Shown here piece by piece: positions 33,595 to 42,998 of a stretch of DNA of 43,015 bases (the first letter of the stretch is position 1; the number at the start of each line of letters is the position of its first letter). The DNA lies in NCBI GenBank assembly GCA_002315325.1, contig DCGU01000065.1, positions 1 to 43,015 on the forward strand, read 5' to 3'. Source of the stretch: Clostridiales bacterium UBA1770 (GTDB lineage: Bacteria; Bacillota; Clostridia; Oscillospirales; CAG-272). The notes beneath the pieces are model-generated. The model did not search any database, had not been told where the DNA came from, and saw only the letters and a program-made list of their open reading frames with translations. The position numbers and the translations under genes were made by a program.

Positions 33595-34551
33595 ATGCAA
33601 GAGATTATTTTTCCGCATTTGTCGCCCGACGACGTGCTGCACCCGTATCCCGTGATTCAAAAAAACGGCATCATATCGAATATCGGCGGGGAAATGTCGC
33701 TCTTTGTCAGAAACGGGCAGCTTATGTGCCTGGAAAACCTGTGGTCAGGTAAGGACGGCGACGGCAAAAGCCAACCCTGTGCTCGGATTTTCGATTACTT
33801 TACCGGGGAGGGAAAAACCGAAAATGCGCCCGTCGGCGGCGACGGTCCGCTGTTCTATTCCGCTTTTGGCGAGGGGGAACGGGTTTACGTCTTTGCCACG
33901 CAAAAAAACTGTGTGTATCGTTACGTATCCGACGACCTGCAAACCTGGAAGAAAAGCCTTGTTTTGACCTTCCCGGATAACTTCACGCTCTTCAATACCG
34001 CGGTTTGCCGCGGGGAAGACGGCTACCGTATGGCCATCGAGGGCGGGTGTGCCGAGGGGAAAGAAAACCCCTATATCGGCGTGCCCTTCACGGAGTTCTT
34101 CGCTTCATCCCACGACTTGGAAAAATGGGAATTGCTGCCGTTGGATAAATCCTACACCAAGGAACGCTATTGCGCCTGCCCCGCACTGAAATATTGCGGC
34201 GGGTACTACTATATGATTTGTTTGGAGGCACTGCCTGCGATGTGGTACGTCCCCTATATCTACCGCACGCGCGACTTTGAAACCTGGGAAATCGGATTCT
34301 ATAACCCCCTGTTTGTGCCGAGCGCACAGGATCTGTATCCCAAAGCGGGCGTCGCACTGACCGAAAAGACGCTGACGCAAAACTTCCGCCATATCAATAC
34401 CAACAACAGCGACGTCGACCTTTGCGAATACGGGGGCAAAACCTATATCGTATATTGCTCCGGCAATCAGGGCAATACCTGGGGCGGGTACAGCTGCGAG
34501 GCCGTGTACGACGGCCCGCTCGACGCGTTCCTGCAGGCGAATTTTGCGTGA
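33595..34551 (+). CDS. GH43/GH32-like five-bladed propeller protein
   Basis: A 318-residue beta-propeller of the GH32/43/68 type. Repeated blade motifs are visible: SLFVRNGQLMCLEN, VYRYVSDDLQTWKK, FFASSHDLEKWELL, IYRTRDFETWEIG and the final DVDLCEYGGKTYIVY. The acidic residues needed for retaining or inverting catalysis cannot be identified with certainty; Glu and Asp occur at plausible blade starts. No signal peptide. ATG 33595 follows AGAGAGG. It shares a divergent promoter region with the arabinofuranosidase gene, which suggests arabinose- or xylose-containing substrates, but that is inference. Confidence 0.65.
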   Translation: MQEIIFPHLSPDDVLHPYPVIQKNGIISNIGGEMSLFVRNGQLMCLENLWSGKDGDGKSQPCARIFDYFTGEGKTENAPVGGDGPLFYSAFGEGERVYVFATQKNCVYRYVSDDLQTWKKSLVLTFPDNFTLFNTAVCRGEDGYRMAIEGGCAEGKENPYIGVPFTEFFASSHDLEKWELLPLDKSYTKERYCACPALKYCGGYYYMICLEALPAMWYVPYIYRTRDFETWEIGFYNPLFVPSAQDLYPKAGVALTEKTLTQNFRHINTNNSDVDLCEYGGKTYIVYCSGNQGNTWGGYSCEAVYDGPLDAFLQANFA

Positions 34552-34591
34552 CGTTCGTGCAGTGAAAAAACGCATCGGGATGGTAAACGTG

Positions 34592-35068
34592 ATGATGATA
34601 ACGAATCGAAAAGTGATGAATAATTTTTTTGCCGGCCGTATGCGCGGCCGATGCTTTCGTTTGCTTGCTGCACTGACAGCGGGCGTTGTATGCCTTTCGT
34701 GTATGCTGTGCACGTTTTGCAGCTGCAAAGACACAAATGCGGATATTGACCGCCCGTCGATGACGGTGAACGTTGAAGCCGACGGCAATACGGTGTATAA
34801 CGGCAGTGAACAGCTGTTTTACGAGGTGCTGCCGGGGCAAAAGGCCGTTGTACGCATCAAGGTGACGTGCACGGGCGGTTCTATTGCGTTTTTCGTTCAC
34901 GAAAGAGAGAACGAAAGTGCCTATGCCTACCGCGGTACCGTCACGGAATCCTGCGAATTCGACGTCATCATTGAGGAACCGTCACAGTACCGCATTTACA
35001 TCACGGCAGACGATTTTCACGGCAGCTACGGCGTGAATTGGCAAACGGAAACGGCTGCCGCAGAATAA
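34592..35068 (+). CDS. Small putative lipoprotein or secreted protein
   Basis: A 158-residue protein of unknown function. A basic N-terminus (GRMRGRCFR) is followed by a hydrophobic run rich in Ala, Val, Leu and Cys, ending in TFCSCKD. This looks like an export signal; the lipobox is not canonical. The mature part of about 110 residues is beta-rich, with YEVLPGQKAVVRIKVTC and YRIYITADDF, like a small beta-sandwich. The start is uncertain: ATG at 34580, 34592 and 34616 are all in frame, none with a strong ribosome binding site. Confidence 0.5.
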   Translation: MMITNRKVMNNFFAGRMRGRCFRLLAALTAGVVCLSCMLCTFCSCKDTNADIDRPSMTVNVEADGNTVYNGSEQLFYEVLPGQKAVVRIKVTCTGGSIAFFVHERENESAYAYRGTVTESCEFDVIIEEPSQYRIYITADDFHGSYGVNWQTETAAAE

Positions 35069-35126
35069 AAGGACAACGCGCAGGTAACGGTACGATTGGT
35101 AACAGGATATTCGGGAGAGCGCAGAA

Positions 35127-35624
35127 ATGAAGAAAACAGTGTACTTAATCGGCGGGACGATGGGCGTCGGTAAAACCGCCGTTTGCCAAGTATTAAAACG
35201 TCGCCTGGAAAACGCCGTGTTTTTGGACGGCGACTGGTGTTGGGATGCCGATCCGTTTATCGTGACGGACGAAACCAAAGCCATGGTGATGCAAAATATA
35301 GTGTTTTTGCTCCATCAATTCATCCATTGTTCGGCATACGATAACATCATTCTCGGCTGGGTGATGCACGAGCAGTCTATCATCGATACGCTCCTGCAAT
35401 CGCTGGATAGGGAAGACGTCACAACCAAACCGATATCGCTGATTTGCACGGAGCAAACGTTGCGCGCCCGCCTGCAAAAGGATATTGACGCCGGTGTTCG
35501 TACACTGGATATCATAGACCGCAGCGTCGCCCGCATCCCGCTGTATACAAAACTTGACACGATGAAAATTATCACCGACGGCAAGACGCCTGATGCCATT
35601 GCCGGGGAAATCAAGGCTTTGTGA
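35127..35624 (+). CDS. P-loop nucleoside/shikimate kinase-like ATPase
   Basis: A 165-residue P-loop protein with the Walker A motif GGTMGVGKTA near residues 9-18 and FLDGDWCWD after the next strand, as in small-molecule kinases. ICTEQTLRARLQKD resembles the lid region. Substrate unknown. The ATG follows GGGAGAGC. It ends 161 bases before the next gene; in between the frame of that gene is open, but no stronger start is evident. Not obviously linked to the flanking glycosidases. Confidence 0.7.
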   Translation: MKKTVYLIGGTMGVGKTAVCQVLKRRLENAVFLDGDWCWDADPFIVTDETKAMVMQNIVFLLHQFIHCSAYDNIILGWVMHEQSIIDTLLQSLDREDVTTKPISLICTEQTLRARLQKDIDAGVRTLDIIDRSVARIPLYTKLDTMKIITDGKTPDAIAGEIKAL

Positions 35625-35785
35625 TGACTGCGGGAAAAAGCGGACAGCAGCTGCGTCCCGTGACGGACCGCGACGTTGATTACTGCCGGTCAAGCGCATT
35701 CGAAAAAATAAAGGCGCGTTGCGAACGCAAATACAAACGTAAACACAAACACGTACCGTACAAAACAAAAACGGAGGGTAAAATC

Positions 35786-37093
35786 ATGACAAAACCGTTG
35801 TTTCCCATTGGCTGCTGGACGTATTTTATCGGCATAGACGATGCACCGGACGATTTGATTCAAAACTGGGTGGATTTGGGCATCACGACGCCGCTTGCCC
35901 CCGGCTGTGGGTCCAAGGAAAATACGCTGGCCTTTTTGGACAAGTGTTTGGCGCACGGTATTTATCCCTATTTGAATGACGGACGCGTCACGTCTGACAA
36001 AGTATATAATGACGCGCACGTGCCGGACTATGCAGCCTATCGCGAAAAGGTGGCACAGGCTGTGGCCGATTACGGGCATCACCCTGCCGTGTCCGGCTTT
36101 TTTATTCAAGATGAACCGAGTGCCGAAGAATGGGAGCCGTGTTTGGAAGCGGCCAAAATTCATTTGGAATTGGCACCGCACCTCACGCCGTTTTTGAACT
36201 TTTTGCCCTGGTTTGATAACGACCCCGGCCATGCCAAACGGATGGGCGTGACCGAGCAAGAGATGCGTTCCCCCGCACCGCTCGCCCGCTACCTGGATGA
36301 AAGCCTATACAAGAGCGGTATGCCGATGATGGGGTACGATTGTTATACCCAGCAATACCGCGGTACGCGCGGCTGGGACACCTATTTCAGTAACCTGCGC
36401 CAGTATCACGATTTCGTGCGCCGTCATCCCGGCACGATATTTAACACGACGCTGCTGTGCGTTTCCCATTTTGATTATTACGTTGAAACAGAAGAAGATT
36501 TCCGCTGGCAAATCAACACGGCGGCCGCCATGGGGGCCAAGGCATTGTGGTGGTTCTATCCGGATATGCGCTGCGGGGACGGGTACAATTATCGTGAAGC
36601 TCCCATCAATCAATTGGCGGAACGCACCCCCAATTTTACCCGCATGAGCACCGAGGTACGGTTGTTTACCAAACAATACGGGGACGTGATGGCAACGCTT
36701 ACGCCAGAGGATGCCTATTTGACGGTACAATCCTATGGTGGAATGCCGCTGTTTGGCGGCGACGCCGACGTCGTGCGCGTTGATACGGTGGATCAGGCGG
36801 CGGTGGGACCCGAACCGATGCTGGTTTCGTTCTTTCATAATGACGACGGCACGCGGTATTTGGCACTGGTTAACTGTTCCCGCACCGACAGCCATGCCGT
36901 CGTGGTGTTCGCAGCCCCCGGCGTTACGTTGACGCAGCTGATGTGGAACGGCAACTATCTGCCTTGGCGTATTCACGGGGAAAAAACCATGGAAAAGAAC
37001 GGCAGAACCTGTTACCCAACGGATATGACGTGGTTCGCCCCGGGACAGTTGAACCTATACCGCATCGGGCACGGTACAAACAATCGCGAATAA
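35786..37093 (+). CDS. Uncharacterised TIM-barrel glycosidase-like protein, DEP motif
   Basis: A 435-residue protein of no family I recognise. Barrel-like motifs are PIGCWTYFIG at the start, FFIQDEPSAEEW with Asp109-Glu110, LNFLPWFDN, MMGYDCY (Asp185, Tyr187) and ALWWFYPDMR, followed by a beta-sandwich tail. The same motif order and spacing occur in the protein at 13624. The Asp-Glu pair is like that of GH123/DUF4091. No signal peptide. ATG follows ACGGAGGG by six bases. First gene of a four-gene operon with two GH2 enzymes and a third uncharacterised barrel, which strongly suggests a role in glycan breakdown. Confidence 0.68.
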   Translation: MTKPLFPIGCWTYFIGIDDAPDDLIQNWVDLGITTPLAPGCGSKENTLAFLDKCLAHGIYPYLNDGRVTSDKVYNDAHVPDYAAYREKVAQAVADYGHHPAVSGFFIQDEPSAEEWEPCLEAAKIHLELAPHLTPFLNFLPWFDNDPGHAKRMGVTEQEMRSPAPLARYLDESLYKSGMPMMGYDCYTQQYRGTRGWDTYFSNLRQYHDFVRRHPGTIFNTTLLCVSHFDYYVETEEDFRWQINTAAAMGAKALWWFYPDMRCGDGYNYREAPINQLAERTPNFTRMSTEVRLFTKQYGDVMATLTPEDAYLTVQSYGGMPLFGGDADVVRVDTVDQAAVGPEPMLVSFFHNDDGTRYLALVNCSRTDSHAVVVFAAPGVTLTQLMWNGNYLPWRIHGEKTMEKNGRTCYPTDMTWFAPGQLNLYRIGHGTNNRE

Positions 37094-37101
37094 GGAGCAA
37101 T

Positions 37102-38859
37102 ATGAAACGGCAAATTTCTTTAAACGGCCAATGGCGGTTCACACACGAATTGGACCAACGGCCGGATAACAACCATTCGGTGTATCAGGGGCGCTGCCCG
37201 CTCTATGCATGCGGGGTACTCAACCGACAGGATTGGATGCAGGTCGACGTGCCCGGTGTGTGGGAACGGTATGCCGAAAAGTATACGCTGTACGAGGGCG
37301 TCGGCTGGTATTTCCGTGATTTCACAATGGACGAAATCGGGGAAGAAACCATTGCCGTTCTGCGGTTCGGCGGCGTGATTTACCGCGCGGATATCTATTT
37401 GAATGAGCAGTACGTGGGATACCACGAGTCCGGCTACGTGCCGTTTGCGGCGGACGTCACCGGCAAACTTGAAAAGGGCGTCAATCACCTGGCCGTGCGC
37501 GTGGACAACCGTCCGCTCCTGGTCAAATGGCCGCACGATTGGGGCTATTTCAATTTCGGCGGCATCCACGGGGACGTCACGCTGGAACTGATGGATGGTG
37601 CATATATCAAGGATTTATCTCTCACGCCGGATTGGGATACCGATACGTGTGCGGGACTTTTGCGCATGAGCGGTATTTTGTGCCGCAGCGATAAAAACGA
37701 ACTGTCCGTGACGCTCGGCGATAGGACCCTTTCGGTGCAGGCGGACGAAAGCGGTGCGTTTGACACCGTATTGACGTTTTCGGACGTCTCCCCCTGGTCC
37801 CCCGACGCACCGGTGTTGTACCCCCTGACCGTGACGTTGGACGGCAGCGTGTGGGAAGAAAAGAAAATCGGTTTTCGGCATATCGCTGCGCACGGTACAA
37901 AACTTTGGCTCAACGGGGCGGTGCTTCATTGCAGCGGCTGCTGCTATCTCTACGATTCACCGCAGTACGGCTTGGTGCAGACGCGGGAACAGTTGACGAT
38001 TGACCTGTGCGAAATGAAGGCGGCGGGCGTCAACGCCGTGCGCACCCACTACCCGATGGGCGAATTGTTCTACGAACTCTGCGACGAGATGGGGCTTGTT
38101 TCCTGGATTGAGCTGCCTGTCTACTGCTCTAAACCGGCCAATGAAGAGACGAATACCGTCTTTGCAAGGCCGGATTATATCGAGAACGCACAAATGATAT
38201 TGCGGGAAATGATTGCCGCAGCCCGCAGCCACGCAAGCGTGGTGATCTACAGCATCGGCAACGAATGCAACGTGGAGCACCCGGAAGCAATGCCGTTCTT
38301 TACGACGATGGCGCAAACCGTGCGCATGCTGGACGCCACGCGTTTGGTCGGCTATGCGGCGTTGTACGGCCTGGTCGGGCAAATCGGCAGTCTGCTTGAC
38401 GTCATCGGCATCAACTGCTACGAGGGGTGGTACGGCCGCATTTCGTCCGCCGATACCGAACGGCAGGATGACGTAAACCCGGCGCAGACGCTGAACCTTG
38501 CCAATTTCCACGCGTTAATGAAATCGGTGCGTGAAAACCTGCCGCCCGACTTGCCCATCGTGCTGTCGGAGTTCGGCGGGGATTCCGTTCCCGGTTTCCG
38601 CTCATCCAATTGTGATTTCTGGAGTGAAGATTACCACGCGGTAATCGTAAAGGCCATAATAGAAGCGGCAGGGGAACACCCGGATATCGCCGGTACCTTC
38701 GTTTTTGCCTTTACCGATTACGGTGACCCGAGCAAGCCGCGCAACGGCCGCTGGAACGAGTATAATCTCAAAGGCATGCTTACCTACGAGCGCGTGCGCA
38801 AACGTCCGTTTTATGCTTTGCAACAGGCATATACGGGGAAAAGTGAGGAAGAAATATGA
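37102..38859 (+). CDS. GH2 glycoside hydrolase (beta-galactosidase/beta-glucuronidase type)
   Basis: A 585-residue GH2 enzyme with the usual three N-terminal domains: jelly-roll (about 1-165, YFRDFTM and WGYFNFGGIHGDV), immunoglobulin-like domain, and TIM barrel from about 270. The acid/base is Glu388 in SIGNECN and the nucleophile Glu490 in VLSEFGGDS. It lacks the large C-terminal domain of LacZ. No signal peptide. The gene starts 8 bases after the DEP protein gene and overlaps the next by four bases, so it is part of one transcript. Whether galactoside, glucuronide or another beta-glycoside is the substrate cannot be decided from sequence. Confidence 0.88.
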   Translation: MKRQISLNGQWRFTHELDQRPDNNHSVYQGRCPLYACGVLNRQDWMQVDVPGVWERYAEKYTLYEGVGWYFRDFTMDEIGEETIAVLRFGGVIYRADIYLNEQYVGYHESGYVPFAADVTGKLEKGVNHLAVRVDNRPLLVKWPHDWGYFNFGGIHGDVTLELMDGAYIKDLSLTPDWDTDTCAGLLRMSGILCRSDKNELSVTLGDRTLSVQADESGAFDTVLTFSDVSPWSPDAPVLYPLTVTLDGSVWEEKKIGFRHIAAHGTKLWLNGAVLHCSGCCYLYDSPQYGLVQTREQLTIDLCEMKAAGVNAVRTHYPMGELFYELCDEMGLVSWIELPVYCSKPANEETNTVFARPDYIENAQMILREMIAAARSHASVVIYSIGNECNVEHPEAMPFFTTMAQTVRMLDATRLVGYAALYGLVGQIGSLLDVIGINCYEGWYGRISSADTERQDDVNPAQTLNLANFHALMKSVRENLPPDLPIVLSEFGGDSVPGFRSSNCDFWSEDYHAVIVKAIIEAAGEHPDIAGTFVFAFTDYGDPSKPRNGRWNEYNLKGMLTYERVRKRPFYALQQAYTGKSEEEI

Positions 38860-40496
38860 TTATCATCCATAATTACAGCCCGATATATACGAAAAAGCTG
38901 ATTGAACTCGGTATGGCAAAAAAGGGCGACGGCTTCAAAATCACGCAGCACTTTTGCACAAAACCGGAAATGTTATTCAACGTCGTGGCACAGCCCGGCG
39001 GTGAGTTGTACGATATTGTCAAAAACTACGCATCCTGTTTTTACGTCGACCGCCTGCAGGGGGGAACGTATTTCTCCGATTATCCGTTTTCCCCGGAATT
39101 GATGCAGGAATACGATCGGTTGACGGGCGGGCATTTCCTCGGTGTGCAGCTGCACGAACTGGGTGAGACCCGTTTTTACGACTGGCGCCGCATCAAAAAC
39201 GAAATGGATAAAAACGGGCTGCCGTGGACCGAGAAAAATATCTACGACAGCATTCGCGCTATTTCGCATAATAAGCAATTTCCGCATTTTTCACAGGGCT
39301 CTGCGGGGGAATATGCCGCCGCAACGTATCCCGAAACCATGTCTGCTTACTATGCCGATCTGGATTCCGTCATCAAAAGCCGTATGGCACGCTTCGGCGG
39401 CAGAATTGTTAATTGTGACGCCGGCGGCATGTATCCCGGCTTGGAACGGGAAAACGATATGCCGCTTTCGTGGGCGGAGATTGGCGGTCTGACGCCCAAT
39501 ACCAACTACCAAATTGCGTTGCGCCGCGGTATGTCGCGTGCCATGGGCAAACCGTGGGGGACGTATCCGGAACCCTGGGGCGTCGACGGCGGCGTTTCGG
39601 CCTACTGTTTTATGGAAAACAGGAAGAACGAATGGTTTGAATCAAGCGCAGACTTTGAATTCCAAACCGACGGGGAAAAGGGCGGTACCTCCATGTCCTT
39701 GGCTCGGCGTATGATGTACTATTCGCTGTTTGCCGGTGCCGACTATTTCGCCGAAGAGTACGGGCAGTGCAATACGTTTTATAACTATGAGACGTTCCGG
39801 CTGTCTCCCTACGGGGTCATCAAGCGGGACTTCTTTGCACTGTCCCGGCGCCTGAAACACGTGCGCCCGATTGTGCCGATTGCCGTGGTCGTGCCGCACG
39901 AATTCAAATTGCTCAACCATCAGTTTGAATATCCGTTTGAAAACGACGTCCGTGTGCCTTCCTACCATACGCTGTTCGGGAAAATCACGAAATTGTTCGG
40001 TGACGGCGGAAAGCAATTCGGCTTCGAGGATATCTATTTCGGTACAAGCGCTGCGGGGAGTCTGTGTGACGTGATATACGACGATTCCTACGTCGGCAAC
40101 CCGCCGTATGATTTGGTGATTGACTACTCGCACCGTCTTTCCGGGGAAAACGTCATCGATGCAGATGCCGCCGACCTTAAAGTTCGGGTGGCCGCTTTTG
40201 CCGCAGAGCGCTTGCCCATCATGGTGGAGAGCCCGCGGCAGGTTGACGTACAGCTGTTTGAAAACGATGGGGATAAATTCGTTTGCCTGTACAATCATCG
40301 GGGCATTACCAAAAACGTACAGACGGGGGAGGTCGCCAATTCCGACGCAGAATTGGCTTTGCACGTCAGCGTCAAAGACGGTCGCATTGCCGAGGTTCTC
40401 AACGTCTGCGACTGCCGATATGAGTTGAACGACGCCGCAACCGTTTTGGACGTCGCCCTGCCGGCCGGCACCTTCATCGTGCTGCGGTACGTTTGA
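38856..40496 (+). CDS. Uncharacterised TIM-barrel glycosidase-like protein
   Basis: A 546-residue protein outside the families I can name. The N-terminal 370 residues look like a barrel: FLGVQLHELGE ends one strand, RIVNCDAGG another, KPWGTYPEPWG sits mid-way and AGADYFAEEYG ends a late strand. Glu residues in HELGE and FAEEYG are candidates for the catalytic pair, but this is a guess. A Rossmann-like segment (about 375-470) resembles the glutaminase-type domain that follows the barrel in GH42-like enzymes, then a beta tail. The ATG overlaps the stop of the GH2 gene, so translation is coupled. Cytoplasmic. Confidence 0.6.
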   Translation: MIIIHNYSPIYTKKLIELGMAKKGDGFKITQHFCTKPEMLFNVVAQPGGELYDIVKNYASCFYVDRLQGGTYFSDYPFSPELMQEYDRLTGGHFLGVQLHELGETRFYDWRRIKNEMDKNGLPWTEKNIYDSIRAISHNKQFPHFSQGSAGEYAAATYPETMSAYYADLDSVIKSRMARFGGRIVNCDAGGMYPGLERENDMPLSWAEIGGLTPNTNYQIALRRGMSRAMGKPWGTYPEPWGVDGGVSAYCFMENRKNEWFESSADFEFQTDGEKGGTSMSLARRMMYYSLFAGADYFAEEYGQCNTFYNYETFRLSPYGVIKRDFFALSRRLKHVRPIVPIAVVVPHEFKLLNHQFEYPFENDVRVPSYHTLFGKITKLFGDGGKQFGFEDIYFGTSAAGSLCDVIYDDSYVGNPPYDLVIDYSHRLSGENVIDADAADLKVRVAAFAAERLPIMVESPRQVDVQLFENDGDKFVCLYNHRGITKNVQTGEVANSDAELALHVSVKDGRIAEVLNVCDCRYELNDAATVLDVALPAGTFIVLRYV

Positions 40497-40539
40497 AAAC
40501 TGCAATAACTTTCAAAAAATAATTATCCGGGGTGAAAAA

Positions 40540-42861
40540 ATGAAAAACGAGATATGTTTGGATGGTATTTGGTCCCTGTATACGGTGCCCAATCGGGACG
40601 TGAAGAAGATGGCGGCTCTGCCCGCGACGGGGAAAGATCTTGACGCCGCCTTCGGTGCGCCGATTGACGGGAGTGTCCCCGGCAACTTTGAACTGGACCT
40701 GCAGCGTGCCGGCCGTATCCCCGACCCGTTCTACGGCACCAACACGCTGGATTTGCAAAAACTGGAGAACCTGCACCTGTGGTACGCGCGCACGTTTACC
40801 TACAACGGTACGGCGGATGAAAACACGTTGCTGCGTTTTTTGGGCATCGATACCGTGGGGGAGATTTATCTCAACGGGGAAAAAATACAGGACGTGGCCA
40901 ACATGTTCCTAACCTACGATATTCCCGTGCCCATGCTGAAAAAGGGACAAAACGAGCTTGTCGTCCATATCGTGCCCGCCATGATGGCGGCACGCCGGTA
41001 CGTGGTGCCGGTCGGCAGCAATGCCCAGCCCTATAACTACGAGTCACTCTATCTGCGTAAGGCAGCCAGCACGTTCGGCTGGGATATTATGCCGCGTATC
41101 GTCTCGGGCGGCATTTGGAAATCCGTCTATTTGGTGCAAAGAAAAGAAGAGCGCATTGACGAGCTCTTTATCTATACGCTGCAGGCGTCACCCGACCATG
41201 CTAAAATTATGGCGTACTATGCGCTGACCGTCACGGACGACGACCTGTCCCGCTATTCCATGCGCGTACGCGGCAAATGTGGGGACTCGACGTTTGAACG
41301 CGAACGTGAAATCCTGTTCACGTCCCAGCGTATTTGGATTGACGTGCCGAACCCCAAACTGTGGTGGCCGAGAAACGCCGGCGACCCCAACCTGTACGAC
41401 GTGACGGCGGAACTGCTGTTCGACGGGGAACCGATCGACCAAAAGACCTTGCGCGTCGGTATCCGTACCGTGGCGCTGTCCCGTACGTCAACCACGGATA
41501 AGGAAGGGAACGGCGATTTCTGCTTTGTCATCAACGGCAAGCGCGTCTTCGCCATGGGCACCAACTGGGTGCCGCTGGACGCCTTCCATTCGCGTGATAT
41601 CGAGCGGCTGCAGCCGGCCATGGATATGGCCGTGGATATCGGGTGCAATATCATCCGTTTGTGGGGCGGCAACGTCTACGAAAATCCCAAGTTCTTCGAT
41701 TTGTGCGACGAAAACGGCATCATGGTGTGGTCGGACTTCGGTATGGGCTGCGGCGCCTATCCGCAGGACCAAACGTTCCTTGATATGATGCGCCCCGAGG
41801 TGGAGTTTATCGTCAAGCAAAACCGCAACCATCCCAGTCTTGTTCTGTGGGCGGGCGACAACGAGTGCGACTGCGCCATGGCCTGGGCCGGCGTGCCGCG
41901 CGACCCGAATACAAACGTCGTCACGCGCGAACTGATTCCCGCGGTGCTGCGTATGCACGACTTTACGCGTCCCTATCTGCCGTCCTCCCCGTATATCGAC
42001 GAGGAAGCCTACCGCAGCGGCAAGCCGCTGTCAGAGGACCATTTGTGGGGGCCGCGCGACTACTTCAAGGGCAACTTCTATAAAAACACTGTCTGCCATT
42101 TTGCCTCGGAAACGGGGTACCACGGCTGTCCTTCCCCCGCGTCATTGCAAAAATATATCCCCGCGGATAAGCTGTGGCCGATCTTCCGCGAGAACGGTGC
42201 ACCCCACGATGAGTGGCTGGCACACGCCGCCTGCATGCGGGCAAGTATGGACGACCCGTACGCCTACCGCATTCGCCTGATGGCCAACCAGGTACACACG
42301 CTGTTCGGCCGTGACGGCGACAATTTGGACGAATTCGCCTTAATGAGCCAGATTTCCCAGGCAGAAGCCAAAAAGTATTTCATCGAGCGTTTCCGCGTTA
42401 CCCGCGGCCGCCGCAACGGTATTATCTGGTGGAACCTCCTGGACGGTTGGCCGCAGATTTCGGACGCCGTCGTCGATTATTACTTCACTAAGAAATTGGC
42501 GTATCACTTTATCAAACGCTCACAAAATCCCGTGCTCTTCGCCTTTGACGAACCGGAAAACGGCCAAATCACGCTGTACGGTGTCAACGAACTCACGTCC
42601 CCCAAGGCTGTTTCGCTGCGCGTCACCGATCTCACGTCGGGCAAGGTCGTCTATACGGGCGACGTGACGCTGCAGCCAGAGTGCAGCGCACCCGTCGTCT
42701 CCGTCCCGGTGAGCGCCGCAGGGCAGACCTTCTTCCTTATGGAATGGACGGGCGAAGCCGAGGGGAAAAACCACTATTGCACCAATTTGTTGAACGCTGA
42801 CTTCGCCGCGTACAAAAAGTGCCTGGAGCAGGCCGGTATGCTGGAGCTCGAAGGATTTTAA
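40540..42861 (+). CDS. GH2 beta-mannosidase-type enzyme
   Basis: A 773-residue GH2 enzyme of the beta-mannosidase branch. PNPKLWWPRNAGDPNLYDV closes the immunoglobulin-like domain, NIIRLWGGNVYE begins the active-site region, Glu442 in WAGDNECD is the acid/base and Glu524 in ASETGYHG the nucleophile. WWNLLDGWPQISDAVVDYY matches the late barrel strand of beta-mannosidases. No signal peptide. ATG follows GGGGTG. Last gene of the operon begun at 35786, ended by a terminator at 42958. It should cleave a beta-mannoside or related sugar; other GH2 members of this branch act on glucosamine or arabinose, so the sugar is not certain. Confidence 0.87.
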   Translation: MKNEICLDGIWSLYTVPNRDVKKMAALPATGKDLDAAFGAPIDGSVPGNFELDLQRAGRIPDPFYGTNTLDLQKLENLHLWYARTFTYNGTADENTLLRFLGIDTVGEIYLNGEKIQDVANMFLTYDIPVPMLKKGQNELVVHIVPAMMAARRYVVPVGSNAQPYNYESLYLRKAASTFGWDIMPRIVSGGIWKSVYLVQRKEERIDELFIYTLQASPDHAKIMAYYALTVTDDDLSRYSMRVRGKCGDSTFEREREILFTSQRIWIDVPNPKLWWPRNAGDPNLYDVTAELLFDGEPIDQKTLRVGIRTVALSRTSTTDKEGNGDFCFVINGKRVFAMGTNWVPLDAFHSRDIERLQPAMDMAVDIGCNIIRLWGGNVYENPKFFDLCDENGIMVWSDFGMGCGAYPQDQTFLDMMRPEVEFIVKQNRNHPSLVLWAGDNECDCAMAWAGVPRDPNTNVVTRELIPAVLRMHDFTRPYLPSSPYIDEEAYRSGKPLSEDHLWGPRDYFKGNFYKNTVCHFASETGYHGCPSPASLQKYIPADKLWPIFRENGAPHDEWLAHAACMRASMDDPYAYRIRLMANQVHTLFGRDGDNLDEFALMSQISQAEAKKYFIERFRVTRGRRNGIIWWNLLDGWPQISDAVVDYYFTKKLAYHFIKRSQNPVLFAFDEPENGQITLYGVNELTSPKAVSLRVTDLTSGKVVYTGDVTLQPECSAPVVSVPVSAAGQTFFLMEWTGEAEGKNHYCTNLLNADFAAYKKCLEQAGMLELEGF

Positions 42862-42918
42862 TCTTTTACGCGCCGTTGTCATCCGTTCTTTCCCGTGTGG
42901 GAAAAAGTCATTCACACG

Positions 42919-42947
42919 AAAAAAGCACCTTGCCGCGGCAAGGTGCT
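42919..42947 (-). terminator. Terminator for a gene entering from the right
   Basis: Perfect stem AGCACCTTGCC/GGCAAGGTGCT (42924-42934 with 42937-42947) with six A on its left, so a T-run on the minus strand. No minus-strand gene is in view to the right, so it belongs to one beyond the window. Confidence 0.8.
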
Positions 42948-42957
42948 CAGACCACTG

Positions 42958-42998
42958 ACAAAGCCTATTCACCAAAAGTGAACGGGCTTTGTTTTTTT
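42958..42998 (+). terminator. Terminator of the GH2 operon
   Basis: ACAAAGCC (42958-42965) pairs with GGCTTTGT (42985-42992), and TTCAC with GTGAA inside, followed by seven T. It ends the plus-strand operon that closes at 42861. Confidence 0.88.
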
